This document shows positions 1-7,959 of a stretch of DNA of 7,959 bases, one piece after another. How positions within the stretch are numbered: position 1 is the stretch's first letter; the number at the start of each line of letters is the position of its first letter. The stretch lies in contig CAUJFM010000128.1 in assembly GCA_963169595.1 (NCBI GenBank), positions 1-7,959 on the forward strand, written 5' to 3'. Below the pieces are notes generated by a model. It ran no database searches. It saw only the letters and a program-made list of their open reading frames with translations, and was not told where the DNA came from. Source of the stretch: Bacteroidota bacterium (lineage in GTDB: Bacteria; Bacteroidota; Bacteroidia; Flavobacteriales_F; PHOS-HE28). The translations under genes were made by a program, and so were the position numbers.

Positions 1-1
1 G

Positions 2-439
2 GTGTTGAAGCTGGTGGGCGAGAAAGGGAAAGTGGTGGTGGCCGAGTTGGTGCCGCAGGTGGTGGAGTGGAACAAGGGGCCGATGGGCGAACGTGCCGGT
101 TTTCCCGTGAACGATCCGCGCACGATCGTGCATGTGGGCGATGTGCTCGAACTGATCCGCAACGGCAAGGGCACGTACGATGCCATCCTGCTCGATACGG
201 ACAACGGCCCAGAAGGGCTTACCCAGGCGCGCAACAACCGGTTGTATTCCCATCGCGGGCTGCGGTCCGCCTACGATGCACTAAGGCCGGGTGGGGTGTT
301 GGCGGTCTGGTCCACGCACCCGCACGATCCCTTCACACGCCGATTGGGCATGGCTGGTTTCCGTGTGGAAGAACAGAAAGTGTTCGCCCATCGCGATAAA
401 GGCACCAAGCACCACTTGTGGTTCGCAAAGAAGCCGTAG
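2..439 (+). CDS. Spermidine-synthase-like protein (Rossmann methyltransferase fold), 5' partial
   Basis: Only the C-terminal 145 or so residues are present; the frame is open to the left edge and the first glycine-rich SAM/dcSAM-binding motif must lie upstream, so the GTG at base 2 is not taken as the real start. Visible features are a strand ending in an acidic residue (VVVAELVPQVVEW, residues 11-23, E15), the VGDVLELI segment (D47), and YDAILLDTDNGPEGLT (residues 59-74), where D65 sits in the usual strand-4 position. These are followed by NRLYSHRGLRSAYDALRPGG and AVWS. This pattern matches the COG0421 spermidine/spermine synthase-like family, many members of which have unproven substrates, so true polyamine synthesis is not claimed. 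The stop faces the stop of the minus-strand DUF523 gene with only 12 bases between them (convergent), and I see no clear terminator there. Confidence 0.75.
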   Translation: MLKLVGEKGKVVVAELVPQVVEWNKGPMGERAGFPVNDPRTIVHVGDVLELIRNGKGTYDAILLDTDNGPEGLTQARNNRLYSHRGLRSAYDALRPGGVLAVWSTHPHDPFTRRLGMAGFRVEEQKVFAHRDKGTKHHLWFAKKP

Positions 440-451
440 TGCATCCTTCGA

Positions 452-1090
452 TCACTTCCCGAAATACCCTTGGTACCACTCCTTTTCCCAGTGATCGCGC
501 TCTTCCTCGAGCAGTTGTGTGCCGTCGATCAAGTCCCGTAGCATCCGCAAGGAGCGGTCGTCGCGTTGGGAGATCACCGGGATGCCCGCACGGATCAACG
601 CGGCCGCCGCCACACCCGGTCCCTGCTGGTACACCTTGTCCGCCGCGAAGCGCGAGCCGAGGTAGGTGACCGTGCTGCCGCAGGCGCCGCTGATGTCCAT
701 GAGGATCGCGAGGTCCACTTTCTCACGCAGTGCACGGTCGCGCATCTCGTACGCGGCCTTCACCATGCCGGCGGTCCAATCGGTGCCGTCTTCGGCCAAG
801 GAGCGCGCCTTGCCGTCCAGCACGTCGAAGCCGTTGCCGCCGTGGTTGTCCGGCGTCAGGCGCGGGGTGCCGAAGGAGAAGTGCTCCGGACAGAATTTGA
901 CGATCCGCACCTCGGGCCGAACAAGCCATGATCGCAGACCGGTGTGGTCGCCGTTGGTGCTGCCATCCACACCGCATCCCACGCCGCCCAGGCAGGCGCT
1001 CATCATCACCACCAACGGCTGCTCGGCCGTGGGGCGCGGGCGTTGGAAGAAGGCAGCACTGGGCAGGTGGGCGGGGCGAGCCGTGGTCAT
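452..1090 (-). CDS. DUF523/TudS-family protein (2-thiouracil desulfurase-like, Fe-S)
   Basis: The 212-residue protein has the three cysteine sites of the DUF523 family: SACLGGVGC (C33, with C39 nearby) followed by a DG pair, FCPEHFSFGTPR (C67), and DISGACGS (C137). It also has the family's C-terminal pattern of a glycine-rich helix and a buried strand (GPGVAAAALIRAGIPVISQ). In the characterised member TudS, three cysteines hold a [4Fe-4S] cluster that removes sulfur from 2-thiouracil. By analogy this is a cytoplasmic desulfurase of thiolated pyrimidines, but the substrate is inferred. The protein is longer than the usual 150 or so residues, with about 25 extra at the N-terminus and about 35 charged residues at the C-terminus. 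The ATG at 1090 has only a weak AGGG-like sequence upstream. The M29/M30 alternatives would remove the strand preceding the first cysteine. It lies 16 bases downstream of the serine hydrolase and is probably co-transcribed with it. Confidence 0.8.
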   Translation of the reverse strand: MTTARPAHLPSAAFFQRPRPTAEQPLVVMMSACLGGVGCGVDGSTNGDHTGLRSWLVRPEVRIVKFCPEHFSFGTPRLTPDNHGGNGFDVLDGKARSLAEDGTDWTAGMVKAAYEMRDRALREKVDLAILMDISGACGSTVTYLGSRFAADKVYQQGPGVAAAALIRAGIPVISQRDDRSLRMLRDLIDGTQLLEEERDHWEKEWYQGYFGK

Positions 1091-1106
1091 GCCCTGTAAA
1101 GTTCGT

Positions 1107-2768
1107 TCACTTCACCCGCTTGCCCTCCATTTCCTTGCCTTGCCGGAAGGTCAACCGGTCAACGACGCCTTGTGCGTCGGGGTGGAAGGTGATGGTGGCA
1201 TCCACCACGGTGAGGAAGAACTCGTTCGGTGCGGAACCGAACACCTCAAGCTCCTGCTGGCCGGTGGGGCGCAGGAAGAAGCGATCGCCCTCGGCGCGGA
1301 AGGTGAGGGTGAACCCCGGGGCCAGCTCGTATTCGCCCACGTAGGGCAACAGCTCCGCGTTGTGCAGGGCAATGGCCGTACGCGCAGGGAGCGGTTCATT
1401 GGTCAGGGTCATGGGGTCATCGCCTTGGCGGGTCTGCAGCAGGGCGCCTGTCACTTTGCCATCGCTACGCCGGAAGGAGATATTGATCACATCGCCGACA
1501 TAGCGGAACCGGTCGTTGCCCAGGTATTGCAGGCGGAAGCGTTTACCACCCTCACGCTGCGCGTGCAGACCGTCGTCATCGCTGGTGACGTAGCGTGTCA
1601 CGCCTTGTTCGCTCCGGTACACACCGGCATAGGCCAGCGCTTGTTCCGGGGTAAGCGGCACCTCTGGACCGCCATACGGCTTGCCCAAGACGATCGCCGC
1701 CAGCTCGGGCGCCAGGCCGTGTGCATCGTCCGATTCACGGTTCACCAGCACCACAACAAAGAGGTCCTCATTCGGCAGGTAGACCATGTTGCTGGTGGCC
1801 CCGTTGATGCCGCCGCTGTGCTCCCGCGTGGGGCTGCCCTGCACGTTCTGGAACATCCAGCCGTAGCCATAGCCGCAGGCCGTGTCATTCGCCAGCACGA
1901 ATGACGTGAAGGCCCGCTCACGGAATTGCACCGGCATCATGTTCCCTTTTTGAACGGCCGTGTTCCATTTCCACAGGTCCTCCACGGTGCTGCGGATCGA
2001 CCCCGCGCCGCGCGGCCATGTCAGGCTCACCGGCAACGCCGGCACCCAGTTTTCGCCTTCGGGTTGGTAGCCCAGGCCGGGCTCATGGGGCAGGTAGGTG
2101 TCATCCAATGCCGCGCTGGAGGATGCCATGCCCGCCGGCCGCAGCAGATGCTCCGCCACGTGGTCCGACCATGACCGGCCCGAGACCTTCTCGATGATGG
2201 CTGTGAGCAGGATGTAGCCGCTGTTGCTGTAGTTCCACTTCGTGCCGGGCTTGAATTCCAGCGGCAGGTCCTTGAACATCTTGATCTCGGCCTCCAAGCT
2301 TACGGTCGCCGCGAAAGCCTCGGGGTTGTACGCGGGCAGGTCGGTGAAATTGGGGATGCCCGATGTATGCGTGAGCAGGTGCTCGATCGTGATGGGATGC
2401 TCCTTCTTCGGAAAGTCCACGTAGCGCTGGATCTCGTCGGTCAGCTTCAGCTTCCCTTGGTCGGCCAGTTGCAGGATGGCCACCGCGGTGAACTGTTTCG
2501 TGATGCTGCCGATGCGGAACTGGCTGGCGGTGGTCAACGGCTTGTTCGCCGCCACATCGGCCATGCCCAACGCGCGCTCGTACAGGATGCGGTCGCCTTG
2601 CGCCACCAGCACCACCCCGCCCGGTGCATCAGCGGTGAAGTGCTCGGCCAGCACCGCATCCATGCGGGCGGTGAGGGTGGTGTCGGCCTGCGCCGTTGCT
2701 GTTCGGGTCGATGGAAGGGCCAGGAACAGGGCTGCCCATGTGCCAAGCCGGGTGAGTTTGATCCGCAT
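1107..2768 (-). CDS. Exported serine hydrolase, beta-lactamase class C / penicillin-binding-protein fold
   Basis: The protein has 553 residues. Residues 1-27 form a signal peptide (KLTRLGTWAALFLALP core, TAQA cleavage site), which decides the ATG at 2768 although the frame stays open further upstream to 3233. The catalytic motifs of the class C beta-lactamase/DD-peptidase superfamily are all present: SITK (S88, K91), YSN (Y180-N182) and HSGG (H317-G320, the KTG-box equivalent). HLLTHTSGIPNF (130-141) is also typical of the family. The hydrolase domain ends near residue 365. Two beta-rich C-terminal modules follow, starting near LTPEQALAYAGVYRSE (372-387) and LLPYVGEYELAPG (473-485), both resembling the DUF3471/lipocalin-like tails of such hydrolases. 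The role is probably periplasmic or outer-surface hydrolysis of a peptide or ester. Beta-lactam resistance is not implied, as this family also holds esterases and peptidases. It sits 116 bases downstream of hipA, in the same direction. Confidence 0.88.
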   Translation of the reverse strand: MRIKLTRLGTWAALFLALPSTRTATAQADTTLTARMDAVLAEHFTADAPGGVVLVAQGDRILYERALGMADVAANKPLTTASQFRIGSITKQFTAVAILQLADQGKLKLTDEIQRYVDFPKKEHPITIEHLLTHTSGIPNFTDLPAYNPEAFAATVSLEAEIKMFKDLPLEFKPGTKWNYSNSGYILLTAIIEKVSGRSWSDHVAEHLLRPAGMASSSAALDDTYLPHEPGLGYQPEGENWVPALPVSLTWPRGAGSIRSTVEDLWKWNTAVQKGNMMPVQFRERAFTSFVLANDTACGYGYGWMFQNVQGSPTREHSGGINGATSNMVYLPNEDLFVVVLVNRESDDAHGLAPELAAIVLGKPYGGPEVPLTPEQALAYAGVYRSEQGVTRYVTSDDDGLHAQREGGKRFRLQYLGNDRFRYVGDVINISFRRSDGKVTGALLQTRQGDDPMTLTNEPLPARTAIALHNAELLPYVGEYELAPGFTLTFRAEGDRFFLRPTGQQELEVFGSAPNEFFLTVVDATITFHPDAQGVVDRLTFRQGKEMEGKRVK

Positions 2769-2884
2769 GTGCCTATGACGCCTATTGCGGATGCTCCGGT
2801 TACAGCAGTACTTGAACTCGGTCGGGTGGGGCGTACGATCCGGCCGATCGCCGTGCCATTCCCGCCTTCCACCTGCACCCGGGC

Positions 2885-4192
2885 TCAGATCCTCGTCAAC
2901 AGCAGTTTCCCGATCGCCTCCACCTGCTTGGCGCTCACCGCGGCCTGCTTCGCGCACTTCTTCCAGGTCTTCACCCCGGCCTTCACCTCGTCGATGATCG
3001 CGGCGGCCTTCTTGATGTTCATCGCCTTGGCCACGGCCAGCAGGTCGTCGCGGACGATGTCCGTGCGCTTGCCGTTCACGCTCATCTGGTGCTGCCGCAG
3101 CCAGATGTTCTTCGGGTCGTACGCGAAGGTGATGTCGTAGGCCGGCGAAAGGTGCCATTGGCCCTGCGGGTCCATCAGGAACGAGGTGTTCTTCGTGTGG
3201 TCGTCGCAGTTGCGGGCGATCACATTGAAGCACATGCGGCGGAAGAGCTCGGCGGCATCGGGGTAGGGCAGGCCCAACAGGCGCATCATGGTAAAGGCGT
3301 CAGCGTAGCTGTGGCGCACGGGGTCGTTGTAGTCCAGGTGGCCCAGGCCGCAGAGCGTGGCCATGTGCAGGCGCACGGTCTCGCCGGTGTGTGCATGCTT
3401 CACGCGGTCGAAGCGTTGCGTGAGGAAGTGCGCGCGGCCGTTCTCCTCCAGCAGCGTGCACGGCATCATGCTTATGCCGCTCGCCACGGCCATCAGGTGG
3501 TAGGCATACTCGATGCGGCCGTAACCCTTGGGGTCGCCCAGCGCGGCGTTGGTCACGCCGTCGAACTTGATCAGGCAGTACGAAAAGCCTTCCAGTCCGT
3601 CGATCTGGCCGCTGCGCACCTCGCCGGTGTGGTGGTTGTACGCCACGATCGCCTTGGCCCGCGCGCCGCCCGCCGAGGTGCCCACCTGGATGATGTCCAT
3701 CAGGGCCTGCTTCTCGCCCTTCCTGCGGTTGGTGCTGAACTTCTCCCGCTCGGTGAGCACCCGCCGCGCCACGCGCACCAGTTCCTCCACTTGCAGGGCC
3801 TCGCTGCTGGCCTCCAGTTCGGCGTGGCTCGGCTCGAACTCCAAGGCCCCCATGGCACGGTGACCCAGGAAGCACAGCTTCTCCACCGGGTTCGCCAGCT
3901 CGCGCTTTTGTTCGTTCAGCCAGGCGTTCAGCAGTGTATCGCCGAAGCGGTCCGGCAGGCAATCGGCCAGCAGGCCCGGCAGCCCCTTGAACGTCTCGTT
4001 GCGGCTGTTGCCGAAAACAAAGACCTCCTCGCCGCCCCGCGCCTTCGCCAAGGGCATCATCACCGGGGCCACGTCCAGCCCGCTGCGCGTGAACGTGCGG
4101 TCGAACTGGAACGAAGCCCGCTGCAGGCGCTCGTCCCACACCACCAGGCCAACCACCTGGCCCCAAAGGATCACTTTCGCATGCGTTACCAT
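2885..4192 (-). CDS. hipA: HipA-type toxin serine/threonine kinase
   Basis: At 435 residues the protein is close to E. coli HipA (440) and includes both parts, the N-terminal HipA1/couple domain (about 1-115) and the C-terminal kinase domain (about 165-400). Kinase landmarks are the glycine-rich loop VGTSAGGARAKAIVAY (170-185), with K180 and a serine at 173 near where HipA-family kinases autophosphorylate. The catalytic loop is NCDDHTKN (328-335); D330 and N335 match the D-x4-N spacing of E. coli D309/N314. The metal-binding segment is SPAYDITF (349-356, D353). Known HipA toxins phosphorylate aminoacyl-tRNA synthetases (GltX in E. coli), halting translation and producing persistence; the target here is unknown. 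All expected catalytic residues are present, so I expect an active kinase. The start codon lies inside the end of hipB (ATGGTAA, 7-base overlap), which suggests translational coupling. The order hipB-hipA is the classical one. Confidence 0.92.
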   Translation of the reverse strand: MVTHAKVILWGQVVGLVVWDERLQRASFQFDRTFTRSGLDVAPVMMPLAKARGGEEVFVFGNSRNETFKGLPGLLADCLPDRFGDTLLNAWLNEQKRELANPVEKLCFLGHRAMGALEFEPSHAELEASSEALQVEELVRVARRVLTEREKFSTNRRKGEKQALMDIIQVGTSAGGARAKAIVAYNHHTGEVRSGQIDGLEGFSYCLIKFDGVTNAALGDPKGYGRIEYAYHLMAVASGISMMPCTLLEENGRAHFLTQRFDRVKHAHTGETVRLHMATLCGLGHLDYNDPVRHSYADAFTMMRLLGLPYPDAAELFRRMCFNVIARNCDDHTKNTSFLMDPQGQWHLSPAYDITFAYDPKNIWLRQHQMSVNGKRTDIVRDDLLAVAKAMNIKKAAAIIDEVKAGVKTWKKCAKQAAVSAKQVEAIGKLLLTRI

Positions 4193-4551
4193 GTGCTCTT
4201 GGGTTTGGGCGGCAGCACATCCGGCTTCTTGCGCCCCGCGCGTTTGCGTTGCTTCTTCAGGTACTTCTCCTGGGCCTCCACCAGCATGTAGGGCGTGGGC
4301 TGCGGCTCCTGGTGAAAGGCATCGAGCAGCTCCAGCCGGTCCATGGCGCGCAGCACCTGCACCACGGTGAGCAGGGTGGCGGCGCGGCCGGCCTCCAGCT
4401 TCACCACGGTGGTGCGGTCCAGCCCCGCGCGCGTGGCCACCTCGGCCTGGCTCTGGTTGCGCTCCAGCCGCATGCGCCGCAGCTCGGCCCCCAGCTTCGC
4501 CACCACCTGCTGGTCGCTCATGGCTTGCCAGTTGATGTTGTTTGTAGGCAT
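4186..4551 (-). CDS. hipB: HipB-type antitoxin, XRE-family DNA-binding protein
   Basis: The 121-residue protein has one Xre/Cro helix-turn-helix domain at about residues 15-75 (KLGAELRRMRLERNQSQAEVATRAGLDRTTVVKLEAGR, then VLRAMDRLELLDAF). It should bind its own promoter, repress hipBA, and neutralise HipA by complex formation. After the HTH comes a proline/glutamine linker and a strongly basic tail (KKQRKRAGRKKP, 99-110). The protein ends in tryptophan (W121). E. coli HipB also ends in a tryptophan (W88) that contacts HipA, so a similar tail contact is plausible. At 121 residues it is longer than the E. coli protein (88). The ATG at 4551 is preferred as it gives the longest frame. The ATG at 4521 (M11) would keep the whole HTH and is an alternative, since neither has a clear ribosome site. 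The AT-rich region upstream holds promoter-like sites and a long inverted repeat. Confidence 0.88.
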   Translation of the reverse strand: MPTNNINWQAMSDQQVVAKLGAELRRMRLERNQSQAEVATRAGLDRTTVVKLEAGRAATLLTVVQVLRAMDRLELLDAFHQEPQPTPYMLVEAQEKYLKKQRKRAGRKKPDVLPPKPKSTW

Positions 4552-4592
4552 CGTAAGGTGTTGTTCAGTTATCTAACGCAGCTTTTCCGCTA

Positions 4593-4600
4593 CAAGTATA
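4593..4600 (-). promoter_or_regulatory. Candidate hipBA -7 promoter box (TATACTTG)
   Basis: On the minus strand this octamer differs from the Bacteroidota -7 consensus TAnnTTTG at one base. It would place the transcript start about 35 bases before the hipB ATG, a sensible leader length. I see no good -33 TTTG partner, and a single 8-base near-match is weak evidence. Confidence 0.3.
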
Positions 4601-4622
4601 CACAATTTTGTTGAAGTTGGAT

Positions 4623-4677
4623 GCATTTAATGATGACGATACGAATCATAGAGACAATAATGTCATCATTATGATGC
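4623..4677. repeat. Long interrupted inverted repeat upstream of hipB, possible operator
   Basis: The left arm holds TAATGATGAC at 4628-4637 and the right arm its exact reverse complement GTCATCATTA at 4662-4671. Outside these, GCAT (4623-4626) pairs with ATGC (4674-4677) after a one- versus two-base interruption, so 14 base pairs match in total. The 24-base centre is AT-rich. The right arm also overlaps two shorter palindromes, ATAATG-TCAT-CATTAT (4657-4672) and CATCAT-T-ATGATG (4664-4676). Xre-type antitoxins bind paired palindromes before their own genes, so an autoregulatory operator is the favoured reading. A 5'-leader hairpin is the alternative. Confidence 0.55.
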
Positions 4678-4691
4678 TCTTTCACATCAAT

Positions 4692-4699
4692 CAAACATA
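4692..4699 (-). promoter_or_regulatory. Alternative distal -7 box (TATGTTTG)
   Basis: This is an exact match to TAnnTTTG on the minus strand, about 140 bases upstream of hipB. If used, the leader would include the long inverted repeat at 4623-4677. No clear -33 element precedes it, as the upstream bases are GC-rich. Confidence 0.25.
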
Positions 4700-4720
4700 C
4701 CTGATCGGGGTGCGTCCGGG

Positions 4721-4777
4721 GTAAGAACGTGGAGAGGTGAGAAAGTGAAGGCGGTGAGAAAGTGAAGAAGTGAGGGC
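4721..4777. repeat. Degenerate octamer tandem array (GTGAGAAG-like)
   Basis: Seven units begin with GTGA, GTGG or GTAA at 4721, 4729, 4737, 4745, 4754, 4762 and 4770. All are 8 bases long except the fourth, which is 9. Within it a 15-base block, GGTGAGAAAGTGAAG, occurs twice (4736-4750 and 4753-4767), giving a secondary 17-base period. Purines dominate this strand. No coding role is seen. Confidence 0.65.
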
Positions 4778-4796
4778 GGGCGTGCCCTGTCCTGCG

Positions 4797-4839
4797 CCCG
4801 TGGCCCACGCACGGGTCGGGTGCTTCGCTGTAGCCCGAC
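4797..4839. repeat. Two adjoining GC-rich palindromes
   Basis: CCCGTG (4797-4802) pairs with CACGGG (4810-4815) around a 7-base loop. GTCGGG (4815-4820) pairs with CCCGAC (4834-4839) around 13 bases. The two stems share base 4815. They lie downstream of the helicase gene on its strand, but no T-run follows, so they are not classical intrinsic terminators. A REP-like extragenic element or a non-canonical transcript end are both possible. Confidence 0.4.
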
Positions 4840-4911
4840 TTGTCGTGGCCAGCGGTCGCGGGGCTGTGGTGGCTTCCTGCGGTCGCCTCCTCGCTCCACG
4901 CGCCCGCAAGG

Positions 4912-4925
4912 CCGCGCCTGCGCGG
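4912..4925. other. Short strong GC hairpin after the helicase stop
   Basis: CCGCG (4912-4916) and CGCGG (4921-4925) enclose a 4-base loop, 34 bases past the stop codon of the minus-strand helicase gene. No T-run follows in the direction of transcription. It may stabilise the 3' end of the transcript; termination is not shown. Confidence 0.3.
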
Positions 4926-4959
4926 AGCTGCCGCTACGCCCCCTCACGCGGGCCAACGT

Positions 4960-7510
<2,551 letters not shown>

Positions 7511-7518
<8 letters not shown>

Positions 7519-7888
7519 CGCCTTCGCCCATGGGTCGGATCATGCTCTCAATGAACGCGATCTCATCCTTTGTGATGCCGTACTTCTCATAGAGCATTTC
7601 ATCAGTCCATGTTTTGTTCCAGGCCTGCTGGGGCACCCAAGTATATGTTGAACGAAGTGCGTCTTGCGTAATCTTCCTGAGCGACACAAGGAATCGGAAG
7701 AAACGAGTTCGGTAGTAGCTCGCGAAGCTCCGAGCCTCGCGTTCTGACTGAAACGGCGACACAATCAGATATGATTGGGTACAGGCCGATGGTGGAGGTG
7801 CAACTATTTCCTTGCCGAGAATTTGATGTGGAAATGACTCACCTGCTCCGTAGGCCTTCGGAACTAGCACTTTCCATGAATGGCGGAT
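7511..7888 (-). pseudogene. 3' fragment of an Eco57I-like restriction-modification methylase
   Basis: The translated piece reads WKVLVPKAYGAG, then a segment with ILGK, SYLIVSPF (33-40 counted from the GTG at 7870), RTRFFRFLVSLRKITQDA (54-71), TYTWVPQ and WTDEMLYEKYGITKDEIAFIESMIRPM (88-113). This is the characteristic C-terminal end of Eco57I-type methylase subunits, whose full proteins are several hundred residues. The catalytic NPPY motif and SAM-binding region are missing. A TGA at 7889-7891 closes the frame just before the homologous part, and the other minus-strand frames upstream do not continue it, so the gene looks truncated by a deletion or rearrangement near 7880. A GTG at 7870 could still start a 119-residue product. 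The stop overlaps the helicase start (ATGAGTAA), the original operon junction. The GC content is visibly lower than in the helicase gene. Confidence 0.7.
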
Positions 7889-7913
7889 TCAACCAATAAA
7901 CGCAATCGCGGGG

Positions 7914-7958
7914 TCATCGGGTTAGTCGGTTGAACTGGTTGATCGGGGTGTCGAAGTT
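7914..7958 (-). CDS. Possible 3' end of an upstream gene
   Basis: Fourteen sense codons (NFDTPINQFNRLTR) run from the right edge to a TGA at 7914-7916. Eleven of the fourteen end in G or C, as in the neighbouring genes, and the other two minus-strand frames look less coding. The peptide is too short to identify. If real, a different gene now lies directly upstream of the truncated methylase, with 22 bases between its stop and the stop closing the methylase frame. Confidence 0.3.
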   Translation of the reverse strand, partial: NFDTPINQFNRLTR

Positions 7959-7959
7959 G

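Larger units (their letters stand above)
4552..4959. other. Intergenic spacer between the helicase gene and hipB
   Basis: This 408-base gap has no convincing gene. Short frames inside it, such as 4590-4808 and 4687-4956 on the minus strand, are low-complexity translations of the repeat array. It falls into three parts. Bases 4552-4700 are much richer in A+T than the rest of the window and hold the likely hipBA promoter and operator. Bases 4721-4777 are a degenerate octamer array. Bases 4780-4959 are very GC-rich with several short palindromes. The spacer separates the restriction-like cassette from the hipBA cassette and is likely to include the end of one transcript and the start of the next. 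Confidence 0.7.

Noticed and set aside
666..1904. Long plus-strand open frame (412 codons) across the DUF523 and serine hydrolase genes
   Set aside because: It is antisense to two recognisable proteins with conserved motifs. High third-position GC keeps opposite frames open, and the translation shows no family features.
1107..2768. Calling the serine hydrolase a beta-lactam resistance gene
   Set aside because: The SxxK, YSN and HSG motifs define the fold, not the activity; the C-terminal modules are typical of the wider hydrolase family, not of AmpC enzymes.
2836..2850. CGATC/GATCG palindrome between hipA and the serine hydrolase gene
   Set aside because: The stem is only five pairs and no T-run follows; it is too weak to call a terminator or operator.
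2769..3233. N-terminal extension of the serine hydrolase frame by 155 codons
   Set aside because: It overlaps the 3' end of hipA in another frame, reads as charged low-complexity sequence, and precedes a clear signal peptide that must be N-terminal.
3089..4291. Long plus-strand open frame (400 codons) antisense to hipA
   Set aside because: The translation is low-complexity and rich in H, A, V and Q; the minus strand has a complete HipA kinase.
4596..4611. GTATAC and ACAA-TT-TTGT palindromes as hipB operators
   Set aside because: Each is short and expected by chance in AT-rich DNA; the repeat at 4623-4677 is far stronger.
4590..4956. Small minus-strand frames in the spacer (72 and 89 codons)
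   Set aside because: Their sequences (FTFSP, LSHLSTF and similar) come from the octamer array, and they have no start context or family features.

Overview
The window is high-GC DNA with strongly GC-biased third codon positions. It probably comes from a high-GC member of the Bacteroidota, and this assignment is only moderately supported. The minus-strand genes lack clear Shine-Dalgarno sequences. One exact and one near match to the Bacteroidota -7 box (TAnnTTTG) lie upstream of hipB. The spacer also carries a GTGAGAAG-like octamer array of a kind I associate with that phylum. I see no rRNA, tRNA, CRISPR array or insertion sequence. Apart from the first gene, every gene lies on the minus strand.

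Layout: 2-439 (+) is the 3' part of a spermidine-synthase-like Rossmann methyltransferase-fold protein. It converges on 452-1090 (-), a DUF523/TudS-type iron-sulfur protein. Sixteen bases upstream of that gene is 1107-2768 (-), an exported SxxK serine hydrolase of the class C beta-lactamase fold. Next come 2885-4192 (-), a full-length HipA toxin kinase, and 4186-4551 (-), its HipB-type antitoxin, which overlap by 7 bases. A 408-base spacer (4552-4959) follows. It holds an AT-rich part with a long interrupted inverted repeat and promoter-like sites, an octamer array, and a GC-rich part with short palindromes. Beyond it is 4960-7518 (-), a large GIY-YIG nuclease/SF2 helicase fusion resembling the restriction subunit of a restriction-modification system. 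It overlaps by 8 bases the 3' fragment of an Eco57I-like modification methylase (7511 to about 7880), whose 5' part is absent. The last bases may hold the end of another gene.

How the genes fit together: the right half looks like a decayed defence locus, with a DNA-translocating, possibly DNA-cutting subunit that is intact and a methylase subunit of which only the C-terminal part remains. The left half holds a complete hipBA toxin-antitoxin pair and two metabolic or envelope genes. The hipBA pair and the restriction remnant together look like a small defence or stress island. A functional link between them is inference from proximity. I did not find a convincing wholly new system. The items most worth a second look are the orphaned nuclease-helicase, the repeat inserted in its reading frame, and the structured spacer upstream of hipBA.
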